Positions 17,331-26,805 of a DNA stretch of 64,000 nt are shown here, in pieces. The notes under the pieces were generated by a model that saw nothing but the letters and a program-made list of their open reading frames with translations, ran no database searches and had not been told where the DNA came from. The DNA is from Streptomyces sp. JH14 (GTDB lineage: Bacteria; Actinomycetota; Actinomycetes; Streptomycetales; Streptomycetaceae): positions 744,001 through 808,000 of the forward strand of contig NZ_JAJNEL010000001.1 in NCBI RefSeq assembly GCF_029428675.1. The letters run 5' to 3'. Numbering within the stretch: the first letter of the stretch is position 1; each line of letters opens with the position of its first letter. Made by a program: the position numbers and the translations under genes.

Positions 17331-17869
17331 TTACTGCCCCTCACGTCCGTACGCAGATGCACACCCTACCGATCGCATCGGGGCCGTGGACCGGCCCGGT
17401 GGGGCAGGGATCGGCGCCGGGCCGGACAGAAGGACGGAAGTGCGGACAGAAGCGCGAACAGAACTGCGGATCGGGGCCCGGTGTCCTTCGGGCCGACCTG
17501 GGACCCGCTGGCTGCGGGTCGACCGAGAGCCGTTGTCTACTGAACGTCCGGGCCCCACCCGGGTCGCACCTGCCGTCCGGTTCGCACCTTCCCTCGCCCC
17601 CGAGGCGCGGGCGCTGAACCTGGCTGTCAGGGGTGGTGCGCCGGTGCGGCACACCGCCCCATGACCCAGCGGCGTTCGACGACTGCGTGGAGGTTTAACC
17701 GGTCGGACGTCCTGTGGTGGACCCGGCCGAACCTACCGGCCCACGGGCGCTTTCTGTCAATACCCGTCTGACCTGCGAATTTTACCGAACTTGCCTGGTC
17801 AGTAGCGAGGATCCGCAGGTCGTGGGGAATCGAGGACGCCTACGATCGGCGGTACGCAATTTCCGGACG
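17331..17869. other. Intergenic region, no gene found
   Basis: These 539 bases upstream of ppm and downstream of the amidohydrolase hold no supported coding region. A short direct-repeat patch is visible: CGGACAGAAG occurs twice 20 bases apart near 17423 and 17443, with a degenerate third copy (CGAACAGAAC) near 17456. The ppm promoter must lie in the left part. I see no strong hairpin. Confidence 0.5.
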
Positions 17870-19516
17870 TCACTCGTTCGGCCTTACGTAGACCGTTTGT
17901 CCGAACACCACGGTGCGCAGGCAGACCGGGAGCTCGGTGCCGGGCGTGAGGTCCGGCAGTCCGGGCGTCCCGGACCTCGGGTCCGTCGACCAGCGGGCGA
18001 CCCGGTCGTCCGGGGCCTGGACCACGAGTTCGTCGGTGCGCCAGACCGCATAGTCGGCGGGGGCGCCGGGCACCAGTGTGCCCGCGTCGTCGCGGCCGAC
18101 GGCCCGCCAGCCGCCCCGGGTGTGGGCGGTGAAGCCCGCCCGTACGGAGATCCGGTGCTCGGGCGTCCGGTGGAACGCGGCAGCCCGTACGGTCCCCCAC
18201 GGGTCCAGCGGGGTCACCGGGCTGTCCGAGCCGAAGGCGAGGGGCACACCGGCCCGCAGGAGGCCCGCGTACGGGTTCAGGGTGCGGGCCCGCTCGGCGC
18301 CGAGCCGCTGCGCGTACATGCCGTCCTCGCCGCCCCAGGCCGCATCGAAGGCGGGCTGGACGGAGGCGGTCAGCCCCAGCTCGGCGAAGGCGGCGATGGT
18401 CTCGGGGGTGAGCATCTCGGCGTGCTCGATGCGGTGCCGGGCCGCCCGTACCCGGGCCAGGCCGACTGCTTCGGAGGCGGCCCGGATTCCCGCGACGACG
18501 GCGGAGACCGCCGCGTCGCCGATGGCATGGAAGCCGGCCTGCAGTCCGGCCTCGGTGCAGGCGGTGACATGCGCGGCGATCTGCGCCGCGTCCAGGTGGG
18601 CGGTTCCGGTGTGTCCGGCCGCACCGTCGGCGTACGACTCGTGCAGGCACGCGGTGTGCGAGCCGAGGGAGCCGTCGACGAAGAGATCCCCGGCGGCGCC
18701 GGCCGCACCGAGTTCACGGATCCGGCGGGCGTCCTTCTCGCCGCCGACCTGCTCGGCCCAGTAGCCGAAGACCCGCGGGCCGGGCCGCCCGGCGGCGAGC
18801 TTCAGCAGCCCGGTGAAGTCCTCCTCGTCGGAGATGTGCGGTCCGCCGCACTCGTGGACGGTGCCGATACCGAGCGAGGCGGCGTGGTCCAGGGCGGCAC
18901 GCTGGGCGTCCTCGCGCTGCTGCGGCGAGATCGCGTGGTGCGCCGCGGAGCGCACCGCGTGGTGGGCGGCCCCGGTCAGCGGCGCGTCCGGGTGATAGCC
19001 GGGCAGTGCGGTGACGCCGGAGACGAGATCGAGGAGGGCGGTGGTCACGACCGCGGAGTGCACATCGATCCGGGGCAGGTAGACCGGCCGGCCGCCGGCC
19101 GCCTCGTCGAGTTCGCCGCGCGACGGGGGCCGCTGCTCCGGCCAGCGCGTGGCGTCCCAGCCGTGGCCGAGCACGACCCGGCCGGCGGGGTGCGCAGCCG
19201 TGTGCGCGCGTACGAGATCGAGGGCCTCGGCAAGGGTGCGGGCGCCCGAGAGGTCCAGACCGGTGAGGGCCAGGCCGGTCGACGTGGTGTGGACGTGGGC
19301 GTCGGTGAACGCCGGGGTGACCAGCGCCCCTTCGAGGTCGATCACTTCGTCGACGCCGCTCGCGAACGCGTCGGCGGCCCCTTCCGAGCCGACCCAGGCG
19401 ACATGGCCGCGTTCGACGACCATGGCGGTGGCGAAGGGGTCGGCGGGGCTGTGGACGTCTCCACCGCGCAGCAGCACGGTGCGGTGTTCGCTCTGGGGGG
19501 CGGTGCTCTCGGTCAT
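17870..19516 (-). CDS. Amidohydrolase family 3 protein (YtcJ-like)
   Basis: A 548-residue metal-dependent hydrolase. The HxH metal motif is in FTDAHVHTTST (His 74 and 76). The later metal and catalytic residues fall in GFHAIGDAAV, ARHRIEHAEM and AFGSDSPVTPLDPW. Its length and motif order fit the YtcJ/exoenzyme-regulatory (AepA-like) group of the amidohydrolase superfamily. No signal peptide. An Lrp-type regulator lies 67 bases upstream on the same strand. The substrate is unknown; ring amides or N-formyl compounds are possible. Confidence 0.9.
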   Translation of the reverse strand: MTESTAPQSEHRTVLLRGGDVHSPADPFATAMVVERGHVAWVGSEGAADAFASGVDEVIDLEGALVTPAFTDAHVHTTSTGLALTGLDLSGARTLAEALDLVRAHTAAHPAGRVVLGHGWDATRWPEQRPPSRGELDEAAGGRPVYLPRIDVHSAVVTTALLDLVSGVTALPGYHPDAPLTGAAHHAVRSAAHHAISPQQREDAQRAALDHAASLGIGTVHECGGPHISDEEDFTGLLKLAAGRPGPRVFGYWAEQVGGEKDARRIRELGAAGAAGDLFVDGSLGSHTACLHESYADGAAGHTGTAHLDAAQIAAHVTACTEAGLQAGFHAIGDAAVSAVVAGIRAASEAVGLARVRAARHRIEHAEMLTPETIAAFAELGLTASVQPAFDAAWGGEDGMYAQRLGAERARTLNPYAGLLRAGVPLAFGSDSPVTPLDPWGTVRAAAFHRTPEHRISVRAGFTAHTRGGWRAVGRDDAGTLVPGAPADYAVWRTDELVVQAPDDRVARWSTDPRSGTPGLPDLTPGTELPVCLRTVVFGQTVYVRPNE

Positions 19517-19583
19517 GGCACCAGTCTCGCGCGTACCGGGAGCGGCGTGGTCCGCGCCCCCCTCGGACGCGCGCGGGCGGGTC

Positions 19584-20024
19584 TCAGATCTGCGGCGGGC
19601 GCGCCTCGTACGGGGTGGACAGGACGATGGTGGTGCGGGTGGAGACTCCGGCGAGCGAGCGGATCCGGGTGAGCAGGTGCTCGAGCTCCAGCGGGGTCGC
19701 GACCCGCACCTTGAGGATGTAGTTCTCGTCGCCGGCGACGCTGTGGCACGCCTCCAGCTCCGGCACCCCGGCAAGCCGCTCGGCGATGTCGTCCGGCGCG
19801 CTCGGGTCGAACGGCTTCACCGAGATGAACGCGGTGAGGGGCAGCCCCACGGCCTCGGGGTCGACGACCGCGGCATAGCCCCGGATCACCCCGCGCTGCT
19901 CCAGCCGACGGACACGCTGATGAACGGCCGATGTGGACAGGCCTGTGGCCTTGCCCAGGTCGGTGTAGCTCATCCGCCCGTCCTTGACGAGCAACTCCAC
20001 AATCTGACGGTCCAGCTCCTCCAT
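19584..20024 (-). CDS. Lrp/AsnC-family regulator
   Basis: A 146-residue feast/famine regulator. The N-terminal helix-turn-helix (about residues 15-40, SYTDLGKATGLSTSAVHQRVRRLEQRGVI) is followed by the alpha-beta RAM ligand-binding domain (CHSVAGDENYILKVRV, with the effector-contact Gly-Asp). It is upstream of, and reads into, the amidohydrolase gene, which is a plausible target. The effector is probably an amino acid but cannot be named. Confidence 0.92.
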   Translation of the reverse strand: MEELDRQIVELLVKDGRMSYTDLGKATGLSTSAVHQRVRRLEQRGVIRGYAAVVDPEAVGLPLTAFISVKPFDPSAPDDIAERLAGVPELEACHSVAGDENYILKVRVATPLELEHLLTRIRSLAGVSTRTTIVLSTPYEARPPQI

Positions 20025-20227
20025 GCGGTCAACCTATGGCCCCGGGTCCCTCCAGGCACAGTCGCAGGGGCTCCGAACAGGGCACCTGCACCGCCCATGT
20101 GACGAACACCACAGGTTTACGGGTAGGTAGCAGGCGGCCTCGCGGTTACGGCCGATGCGCGACGGGAAGTGCTTGCTGTGGTCGAGGCCGTGGCGCCTTG
20201 TCGGCCCACCCGAGGGGGAGATTCTCC

Positions 20228-20626
20228 ATGCAGAGCCTGAAGCTCACCGGACGTACCGAACCGGAGCCTGCCGAACCCGTCGAGGACCCCGCTCCCGACG
20301 CGTACGACACCTTTGAGATGTACCGGGTGATCTGCCCGGACTGCGCACAGCCGATCGCGCTGCTGGCCGACGAGGACGTGCTGCCGGAGCACGCGCTGTG
20401 CCCGACCCCGTGGAACCCGTTCGTCCTCACGGTGTGCGCCGGCACGGGCCGTGACGCCGCGCAGGCGCGTCCCGCCGACGAGTCGCTCGAACTCCAGGAG
20501 CAGGAGACGGCGCTGCTGTTGACGCTCCCTCAGGGGCTCGACTGGAGGATGCAGCCCTTCTCGCACGCCGGCGGTGCCGGTTCGCGCCCGCTGCGGGTCC
20601 CGCAGATACGACGCAACGCGGCTTGA
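20228..20626 (+). CDS. Conserved hypothetical protein with CPxC motif
   Basis: A 132-residue protein I cannot assign. After an acidic 30-residue start comes FEMYRVICPDCAQPIALL and later ALCP; the clustered Cys residues could bind zinc, resembling a half zinc ribbon. The C-terminal third is more basic and Gly/Arg-rich. The ATG follows GGGGGAG. It diverges from the Lrp gene and stands alone. Third-position G/C bias supports coding. Confidence 0.7.
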   Translation: MQSLKLTGRTEPEPAEPVEDPAPDAYDTFEMYRVICPDCAQPIALLADEDVLPEHALCPTPWNPFVLTVCAGTGRDAAQARPADESLELQEQETALLLTLPQGLDWRMQPFSHAGGAGSRPLRVPQIRRNAA

Positions 20627-20844
20627 GGCGACCTGACGCCGCGTGAAGCGGCCCTCCTGCGCCGGGAGTTCCCCGGCGGCACCTGACACATCTGCGCTGC
20701 ACCACGACGGCCTGACCGGCGTGGTGCGGGCAGCATCGGGCCACGCTCGCGAGACAGGTGACCCGCGAAGCGGGGGACCCTGGCGAACGGGCGCTCGAAT
20801 CCCTTCGGCAGTGACCCGGCCCGGCCCTGCGGCGTTGGCCGGGC

Positions 20845-21156
20845 ATGACCCTGCTGCACTCAACGGCCGGACCCGGTCGCCGCCGTCTCGCCGCTCCGGC
20901 CCCCGAAAAATCGGTTTCGCAGCCCGGTTCGCAGCCGGCGCCCCAGCCCGCGTCCGCCCCGTCCCCACCACACGCGGTGCCGCACTCGACCGATCCGCCC
21001 ATCTACCGGGCCATGCTGAGCCATTGGGAGTCCACCGGCCGGACCCTGCCGGGCCGCCTCGACCAGGAGTGGAACCGGGTCATGACGACGCCGGTGTGGT
21101 CGGACCGGCCGTTGCGGTTCAGTGCGTCTCGGGACCCGCGAGGTGGCGCGCGATGA
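20845..21156 (+). CDS. Small hypothetical protein overlapping the acyl-CoA dehydrogenase 3' end
   Basis: A 103-residue frame with a Pro/Ser/Ala-rich first half and a more ordered second half (PIYRAMLSHWESTGRTLPGRL, then EWNRVMTTPVW), which looks like a short conserved Streptomyces domain. Its last 38 bases overlap the end of the convergent acyl-CoA dehydrogenase gene. No motif indicates function. The start is uncertain because the N-terminal half is low complexity. Confidence 0.55.
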   Translation: MTLLHSTAGPGRRRLAAPAPEKSVSQPGSQPAPQPASAPSPPHAVPHSTDPPIYRAMLSHWESTGRTLPGRLDQEWNRVMTTPVWSDRPLRFSASRDPRGGAR

Positions 21157-22291
21157 CCATGCGCTGGATCTGATTGGTGCCCTCGACGATCTGCAGCACT
21201 TTTGCCTCGCGCATCAGCCGCTCGACGGGGAAGTCGAGCGTGTAGCCGTAGCCGCCGAGGACCTGCACGGCGTCGACGGTCACCCGCATGGCCGCGTCGG
21301 TGCAGAACAGCTTGGCCATGGCGGCCTGCCGGGAGAACGGCCGGCCCGCGTCACGCAGTCTGGCCGCCTCCAGGTAGAGCGCCCGGCCCGCCTCGATCTG
21401 GGTGGCCATGTCGGCCAGCATGAACCGCAGCCCCTGGAAGTCCGCGATGGGACGGCCGAACTGCCGCCGCCCGGTGGCATAGCCGAGGGCCTCGTCGAGG
21501 GCCGCCTGCGCGACGCCGATGGCGCAGGCGGCGATACCGAGGCGCCCGGAGTCGAGTGCGGACAGGGCAATGGCGAACCCCTGCCCCTCCTCACCGATCC
21601 GGCGCGCGTCGGACACCCGTACGCCGTCGAAGTGCAGCTGGGCGGTGGGCGAGCCCTTCATGCCCATCTTCTTCTCCGGCAGGGCCGCGTTCAGCCCCTC
21701 GGCGTCACCGGGGACCAGGAAGGCCGTGATGCCGCGGGCACCCTCGACGCCGGTACGCGCCAGCACCGTGTAGAAGTCGGCGATTCCACCGTGGGTGATC
21801 CACGCCTTGGTGCCGGTGATGACCCAGTCGTCGCCGTCCCGCACGGCCTTCGTGCTCAGCGATGCCGCGTCGGAGCCGGAGGCGGGCTCGGAGAGGCAGT
21901 AGGCGCCCAGCAGGCCGCCTCCCAGCATCGCGGGCAGGTGTTCCGCCTGCTGGTCCTTGGTGCCGTATCCGGCGAGGGCATGGCACGAGAGCGAATGGAC
22001 GCTGACGCCGAGTCCGACGGTGAGCCGGGCGGCCGCGAGCTCTTCGAGGACCTGGAGGTAGACCTCGTACGGCTGGTCTCCGCCGCCGTAGGCGGAGTCG
22101 TACGGCAGACCGAGCAGCCCGGACTCGGAGAGCAGGGTGAAGACTTCACGCGGGAACCGGCCGGCGTCCTCCTCCTCCGCCGCCCTCGGTGCGATCTCCC
22201 GCTGACTGATGTCGCGGACGAGCGCGACGAGCTGCCTGGACTCCTCGGTGGGCAGTCGACGCTCCACCAACTGCGGGGCACGGTCGGACAT
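21119..22291 (-). CDS. Acyl-CoA dehydrogenase
   Basis: A 390-residue FAD enzyme that forms the alpha-beta double bond of acyl-CoA thioesters. The N-terminal helices, the FAD/substrate strand block (AYCLSEPASGSDAASL, WVITGTKAWITHGG) and the C-terminal bundle are complete. The catalytic-base region reads VEGTNQIQR, with the expected Glu. QVLGGYGYTLDFPVERLMRE is the usual FAD dimer contact. The ATG at 22291 has GGGAGGAG upstream. Chain-length specificity is not readable. It stands alone, transcribed away from the chitinase gene. Confidence 0.93.
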   Translation of the reverse strand: MSDRAPQLVERRLPTEESRQLVALVRDISQREIAPRAAEEEDAGRFPREVFTLLSESGLLGLPYDSAYGGGDQPYEVYLQVLEELAAARLTVGLGVSVHSLSCHALAGYGTKDQQAEHLPAMLGGGLLGAYCLSEPASGSDAASLSTKAVRDGDDWVITGTKAWITHGGIADFYTVLARTGVEGARGITAFLVPGDAEGLNAALPEKKMGMKGSPTAQLHFDGVRVSDARRIGEEGQGFAIALSALDSGRLGIAACAIGVAQAALDEALGYATGRRQFGRPIADFQGLRFMLADMATQIEAGRALYLEAARLRDAGRPFSRQAAMAKLFCTDAAMRVTVDAVQVLGGYGYTLDFPVERLMREAKVLQIVEGTNQIQRMVIARHLAGPETH

Positions 22292-22538
22292 GACGGCGCT
22301 CTCCTCCCTGTCGGGCGTTGCGGCGGTCGCACGCGCGGGGTGTGGGCGGCGCCGCCGGGGGATATCCGGACCGGGGGCCCGGACAAGCACTACTACCCAA
22401 CCGATGCCGTGCTCCCGGATTACGAGAGCTGCTGGCCAGCGGCTGTGGCGGGTTGAGTATGCACGATCGGACGGTATCCGTCACGGGGTGACAGGGCATG
22501 TGGCCGGAGGTCCGGGCGGGCCCGGATTGCCCTCGAAA

Positions 22539-22580
22539 TGGTCCGAACCATTGACCCAACTGGTCTAGTCCATCTACGGT
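22539..22580 (+). promoter_or_regulatory. Chitinase promoter with DasR-type direct repeats
   Basis: Two 12-base repeats, TGGTCCGAACCA (22539-22550) and TGGTCTAGTCCA (22561-22572), flank a TTGACC -35 (22551-22556); TACGGT (22575-22580) lies 18 bases on as -10. The second repeat within its 16-base context (22559-22574) agrees with the DasR-box consensus ASTGGTCTAGACCAST at 13 positions. This paired-repeat layout is the classic Streptomyces chitinase promoter, repressed without chitin or N-acetylglucosamine signals. Confidence 0.85.
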
Positions 22581-22676
22581 TCGACACCAGTCGGCCTCAT
22601 CGCGTTCATGTCAACTCCGCGTGAAGTCGCCGCACGTCCCCCCACTCGTAAGCCCCCTCCCCCACGAGGAGCCACG

Positions 22677-23942
<1,266 letters not shown>

Positions 23943-23962
23943 CCGCGGCGGCAGGGCATCCG

Positions 23963-23991
23963 GGGCGGGGAGCCACGGAGGCTTCCCGCCC
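23963..23991. terminator. Terminator hairpin after the chitinase gene
   Basis: A 12-base-pair stem with one G-T wobble (23963-23974 with 23980-23991, five-base loop) begins 21 bases after the chitinase stop and sits just before the end of the convergent small membrane-protein gene. Confidence 0.7.
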
Positions 23992-24011
23992 TGCCGTGGC
24001 CGTCATGCGCC

Positions 24012-24161
24012 TCACATGAGGCCGATCTGGGTGACGAACATGGCGATGACGACGACGAGCGCCCAGCCAAGGATGTTCTCCACCAGCTTGGACCGGTCCT
24101 CGGGACCTCCCGTCCGCGCACGGCGGCGGGCAGTGACGGTGGCTGCGCTGGTTGCGGTCAT
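24012..24161 (-). CDS. Single-helix membrane peptide, SCO1431 family
   Basis: A 49-residue protein. A basic N-terminal third (VTARRRARTGGPEDRSK) is followed by one membrane helix, ENILGWALVVVIAMFVTQIGLM, ending at the C-terminus. This matches a short protein family I recall as the SCO1431 family membrane protein, which has no assigned function. ATG 24161 is preferred; a longer frame from 24248 adds 29 residues of low-complexity sequence. It lies downstream of the C39-like peptidase gene in the same direction. Confidence 0.75.
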   Translation of the reverse strand: MTATSAATVTARRRARTGGPEDRSKLVENILGWALVVVIAMFVTQIGLM

Positions 24162-24278
24162 GGCATCTCGCTCGGTCGTTCCGGCAGTGAACGTCCCCCC
24201 GTGACCGTCCACAGTGCCAGCCGGACGGGCTCCCGGGGTAGATGACATCGGTCACTGTCCCCGGGAGCGCGGACCGCG

Positions 24279-25643
24279 TCAGCGGATGCCGACGGCCCTC
24301 AGAGCCCGCTTCTGGGCGGGTGTCGGATGCGCCGGGAAGTACAGGTAGCAGACGCCGCCTGTGCCGGACGACACATTGCCGCTGGCGTTGTAGCGCTTGG
24401 TGCGGAGCCAGATCGTCTCCCACTCGTGGCGCTTGTAGATCCGGCGCACGGCCTCGTCGCTCGGCGAAGCGGGGTCGTTGGCGATCACATCGCCGTCCTC
24501 CGTGAACCCGATCACGGTCATGAGGTGGCCGGAGGTGCCGTACCCGGCCCCGGTCAGCTCCTCCTTGAGGAACGACTGGGACGTTATGGCCGGGATGCCG
24601 GCCCGGATCAGGGTCTCCAGGTCCGTCAGCGAGCTGAGCCTGGTCACCACCGCGCTCATGTCCTCGTACGTCGCGGCGTAGGCGGCGTTGAACGGCCAGT
24701 TGCCGCAGCCCTCGTACTGGTAGTCGTACGTGAAGCGGGCCGCATGGCACACCTGCGGGTCGGCGATGTCCGGCTTCACCCACGCCAGGTCCTCGGCGCT
24801 GGGCTTACGGCCCCAGTACTCGATGATCATCTGCGAGGAGGTGGGGCTGCACCACGCCTCGCCGCCGTTGTCGTACTCGGGGTACTGGCCGGCGTGCACG
24901 CTCTGCGAGAAGCGCGGCACGGGCAGTTCCCGGGCGAGGCCGGGGACGCTGGGCTCCACGGTGAACCGGTCGGGGATGTCCGAGGCCATCGCACCGAGCC
25001 GCCACACGGTGGGCGTCAACCGGCTGTCCGGGGTGCGGTACAGGGTGAGCCGCAGCCGGTACGAGACCAGCCGCAGCCCGCTCGCCGCGTCGTCCACCGA
25101 GAAGGTGTCGGTCCAGATGGAGCTCTTGCCGTCGGTCTGGTCGTCCACGGAGGTACGGCGGATGTCACCGTCGCCCGCCGCCCAGCGGCCCATCACGTAC
25201 CACGGGGTGTCGGTGGCGTCCGAATAACGGCCGCTCATCTCGATCTGGATCCAGGTGCCGGCCGGCGTGTGCGCATTCCAGGACGCGATGACCTCGGTCG
25301 CCGGGACGGCGGACAGGTGCCGGGGCGAGGTCCAGGTGGCGTACTCCCAGGTGGCGGTCTTCCCGGTGTGCGGGTCGGTGTAATCGGTACGTCCCCGCGG
25401 GGCGGCGATCACCAGGCCGGGCCGGCGGCCCGCCACGGCGCGGGTCCCGTCACCGGAACCGCTGCGCCAGTCGGTGTACGTGCTCCAGGAGCGGTTGTCC
25501 ACGAGAGAAGCGGGCGCGGGCCGCGGGTGGGCGGACCGGACCGCGGCGGCCGCGGATCCGGCGGACGAGGCCGTTCCGGTGGCCGCGGCCACTGCCGCGA
25601 GCGCGGCGGTCAGCACGGTTCTGCGTGAGGCCGGTCGGTTCAT
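24279..25643 (-). CDS. Tat-exported C39-like peptidase family protein
   Basis: A 454-residue secreted protein. The N-terminus has a twin-arginine signal (SRRTVLTAALAAVAAATG). Residues 40-220 form a beta-rich domain without a known motif. The C-terminal papain-like domain holds the Cys in GEAWCSPTSSQMIIEYWG, the His in SGHLMTVIGFTEDGD and the Asp/Asn in VIANDPASPSDEAV, as in peptidase C39-like proteins. ATG 25643 is eight bases after GGAGG; a TTG two codons earlier is less well placed. A DasR-like site lies about 115 bases upstream. Target unknown. Confidence 0.85.
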   Translation of the reverse strand: MNRPASRRTVLTAALAAVAAATGTASSAGSAAAAVRSAHPRPAPASLVDNRSWSTYTDWRSGSGDGTRAVAGRRPGLVIAAPRGRTDYTDPHTGKTATWEYATWTSPRHLSAVPATEVIASWNAHTPAGTWIQIEMSGRYSDATDTPWYVMGRWAAGDGDIRRTSVDDQTDGKSSIWTDTFSVDDAASGLRLVSYRLRLTLYRTPDSRLTPTVWRLGAMASDIPDRFTVEPSVPGLARELPVPRFSQSVHAGQYPEYDNGGEAWCSPTSSQMIIEYWGRKPSAEDLAWVKPDIADPQVCHAARFTYDYQYEGCGNWPFNAAYAATYEDMSAVVTRLSSLTDLETLIRAGIPAITSQSFLKEELTGAGYGTSGHLMTVIGFTEDGDVIANDPASPSDEAVRRIYKRHEWETIWLRTKRYNASGNVSSGTGGVCYLYFPAHPTPAQKRALRAVGIR

Positions 25644-25757
25644 GGGCAAGACCTCCGGTTGTCAGGGGAAGGGGGCTGCAGGTGCACGACAATGCGCCAA
25701 CTATTGCGGGTCGCCCCCGGATTCGGCCAGCGATTCGCGTGCTGCCGCGCAACCAAT

Positions 25758-25773
25758 ATTGGTCTGGTCCACT
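25758..25773. promoter_or_regulatory. DasR-box-like site between peptidase and kinase genes
   Basis: The 16 bases ATTGGTCTGGTCCACT agree with the DasR consensus at 13 positions, as well as the chitinase site does. They overlap an ACCAATATTGGT palindrome (25752-25763). The divergent gap also feeds the P-loop kinase gene, whose ATG is 45 bases away. Confidence 0.45.
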
Positions 25774-25817
25774 GGCGTGACCTGCGGTTGCGTCGGACAG
25801 GCTCGTAGGCTGGCCGT

Positions 25818-26447
25818 ATGAGCGACCTCGCGCGACACGCCTCGCGGCTGCGCACCCTGCCACCGTCCTGCGGACCGGTGCGGCTGATCGCCGTCGACGG
25901 CCACGCGGGGTCGGGCAAGAGCACCCTCGCATCCCGGCTGGCAGCCGCGCTCGGCGACGCGCCCGTGCTGCGCCTGGACGATCTGGCCACGCACGAGGAG
26001 CTGTTCGCCTGGGTGGACCGGTTGCGGGACCAGGTGATCGGACCGCTGTCGCGCGGCGAGAGCGCGCGCTATGCGCCGTACGACTGGACCACCCGGCGGT
26101 TCGGCCCGCCGCGCACGCTGGAGCCCGCACCCGTGGTGCTGATGGAGGGGGTGGGGGCGGGCCGCCGGGCGCTGCGCCCGTTCCTCGCGCGCCTGTGGTG
26201 GATGGAGCTCGGCCCCGCCGCGGCCTGGGAGCGGGGCCGCCTGCGGGACGGGCCGGCGCTCTCGGACTTCTGGGACGGGTGGACGGCGGCCGAGGAGCGG
26301 CATTTCGCTGACGACCCCTCACGTCCGTACGCGGATGCTCTGGTACGGCAGTTGCCGGTGGGGTACGAGTGGCTGGAGGGACACCGGGCGACAGCAGGAG
26401 CGAACCGTTCCGTCACCCACGGTGAACCTCCCGCAGCGACATACTGA
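25818..26447 (+). CDS. Uridine kinase-like P-loop protein
   Basis: A 209-residue protein with a Walker A motif in IAVDGHAGSGKSTLAS and a second acidic strand LRLDDLATHEELFAW, an organisation like uridine/pantothenate kinases. A lid-like region (YDWTTRRFGPP) and VVLMEGVGAGRRALRPFL follow, the latter matching the strand that ends in Glu-Gly in this family. The true substrate is open; many Streptomyces members are annotated uridine kinase without evidence. It diverges from the C39-like gene. Confidence 0.82.
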   Translation: MSDLARHASRLRTLPPSCGPVRLIAVDGHAGSGKSTLASRLAAALGDAPVLRLDDLATHEELFAWVDRLRDQVIGPLSRGESARYAPYDWTTRRFGPPRTLEPAPVVLMEGVGAGRRALRPFLARLWWMELGPAAAWERGRLRDGPALSDFWDGWTAAEERHFADDPSRPYADALVRQLPVGYEWLEGHRATAGANRSVTHGEPPAATY

Positions 26448-26484
26448 GCAGTCGGAAATCGGTCCGCAAGTGCCTCAACTCCGC

Positions 26485-26590
26485 TTGACCCGGCTGCGGT
26501 ACAGGTCCTACGTTCTCAATGTGCGGCTTTTCGGAGCCCCGCAGACACGAAGCCCCCGGTTGTTCCCCCGTGATCGGGGGCTTCGTTCTG
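26485..26590 (+). ncRNA. Candidate small RNA unit: promoter, hairpin, terminator
   Basis: The 358 bases between the kinase and the AAA ATPase gene contain TTGACC (26485-26490), an 18-base spacer and TACGTT (26509-26514), a good vegetative promoter. About seven bases on, a hairpin with GCGG/CCGC arms (about 26522-26543) is followed by a perfect 12-base-pair terminator stem (26547-26558 with 26575-26586) and TTCT. The predicted transcript is about 65-70 bases with no start codon and ribosome site. It could be a leader of the next gene, but the terminator comes 220 bases before that gene starts. No homology evidence. Confidence 0.5.
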
Positions 26591-26805
26591 TCCTCGCATC
26601 CCCGTACGCACGACCGTGCACGCACTTCCGCTCACCCTCGGTCACGGTCACCGTTCAGCCTGCGGCGCTCTTAGTCGCGCACTCCCTGCGCAGGTACGAT
26701 GCCTCTCAGTGCGGTCAATTCCCGTCCACGGCACAGTGGTTCAGCGCGCCTCAACGGGCGGTCGTGCGGCGGGACATCCTGGGGGCACGGCTTGTGGGGG
26801 ACCTG

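Noticed and set aside
17423-17466. Short GGACAGAAG repeats that might suggest a CRISPR or iteron array
   Set aside because: Only two exact ten-base copies and one degenerate copy, without regular spacers or neighbouring cas or rep genes.
26522-26586. tRNA gene
   Set aside because: The stems do not make a cloverleaf and there is no T-loop GTTCRAAT-type sequence or anticodon arm.
26335-26805. N-terminal extension of the EccA-like ATPase
   Set aside because: It would cross the kinase gene end, a promoter and a strong terminator; ATG 26806 has a good ribosome site and fits the domain start.
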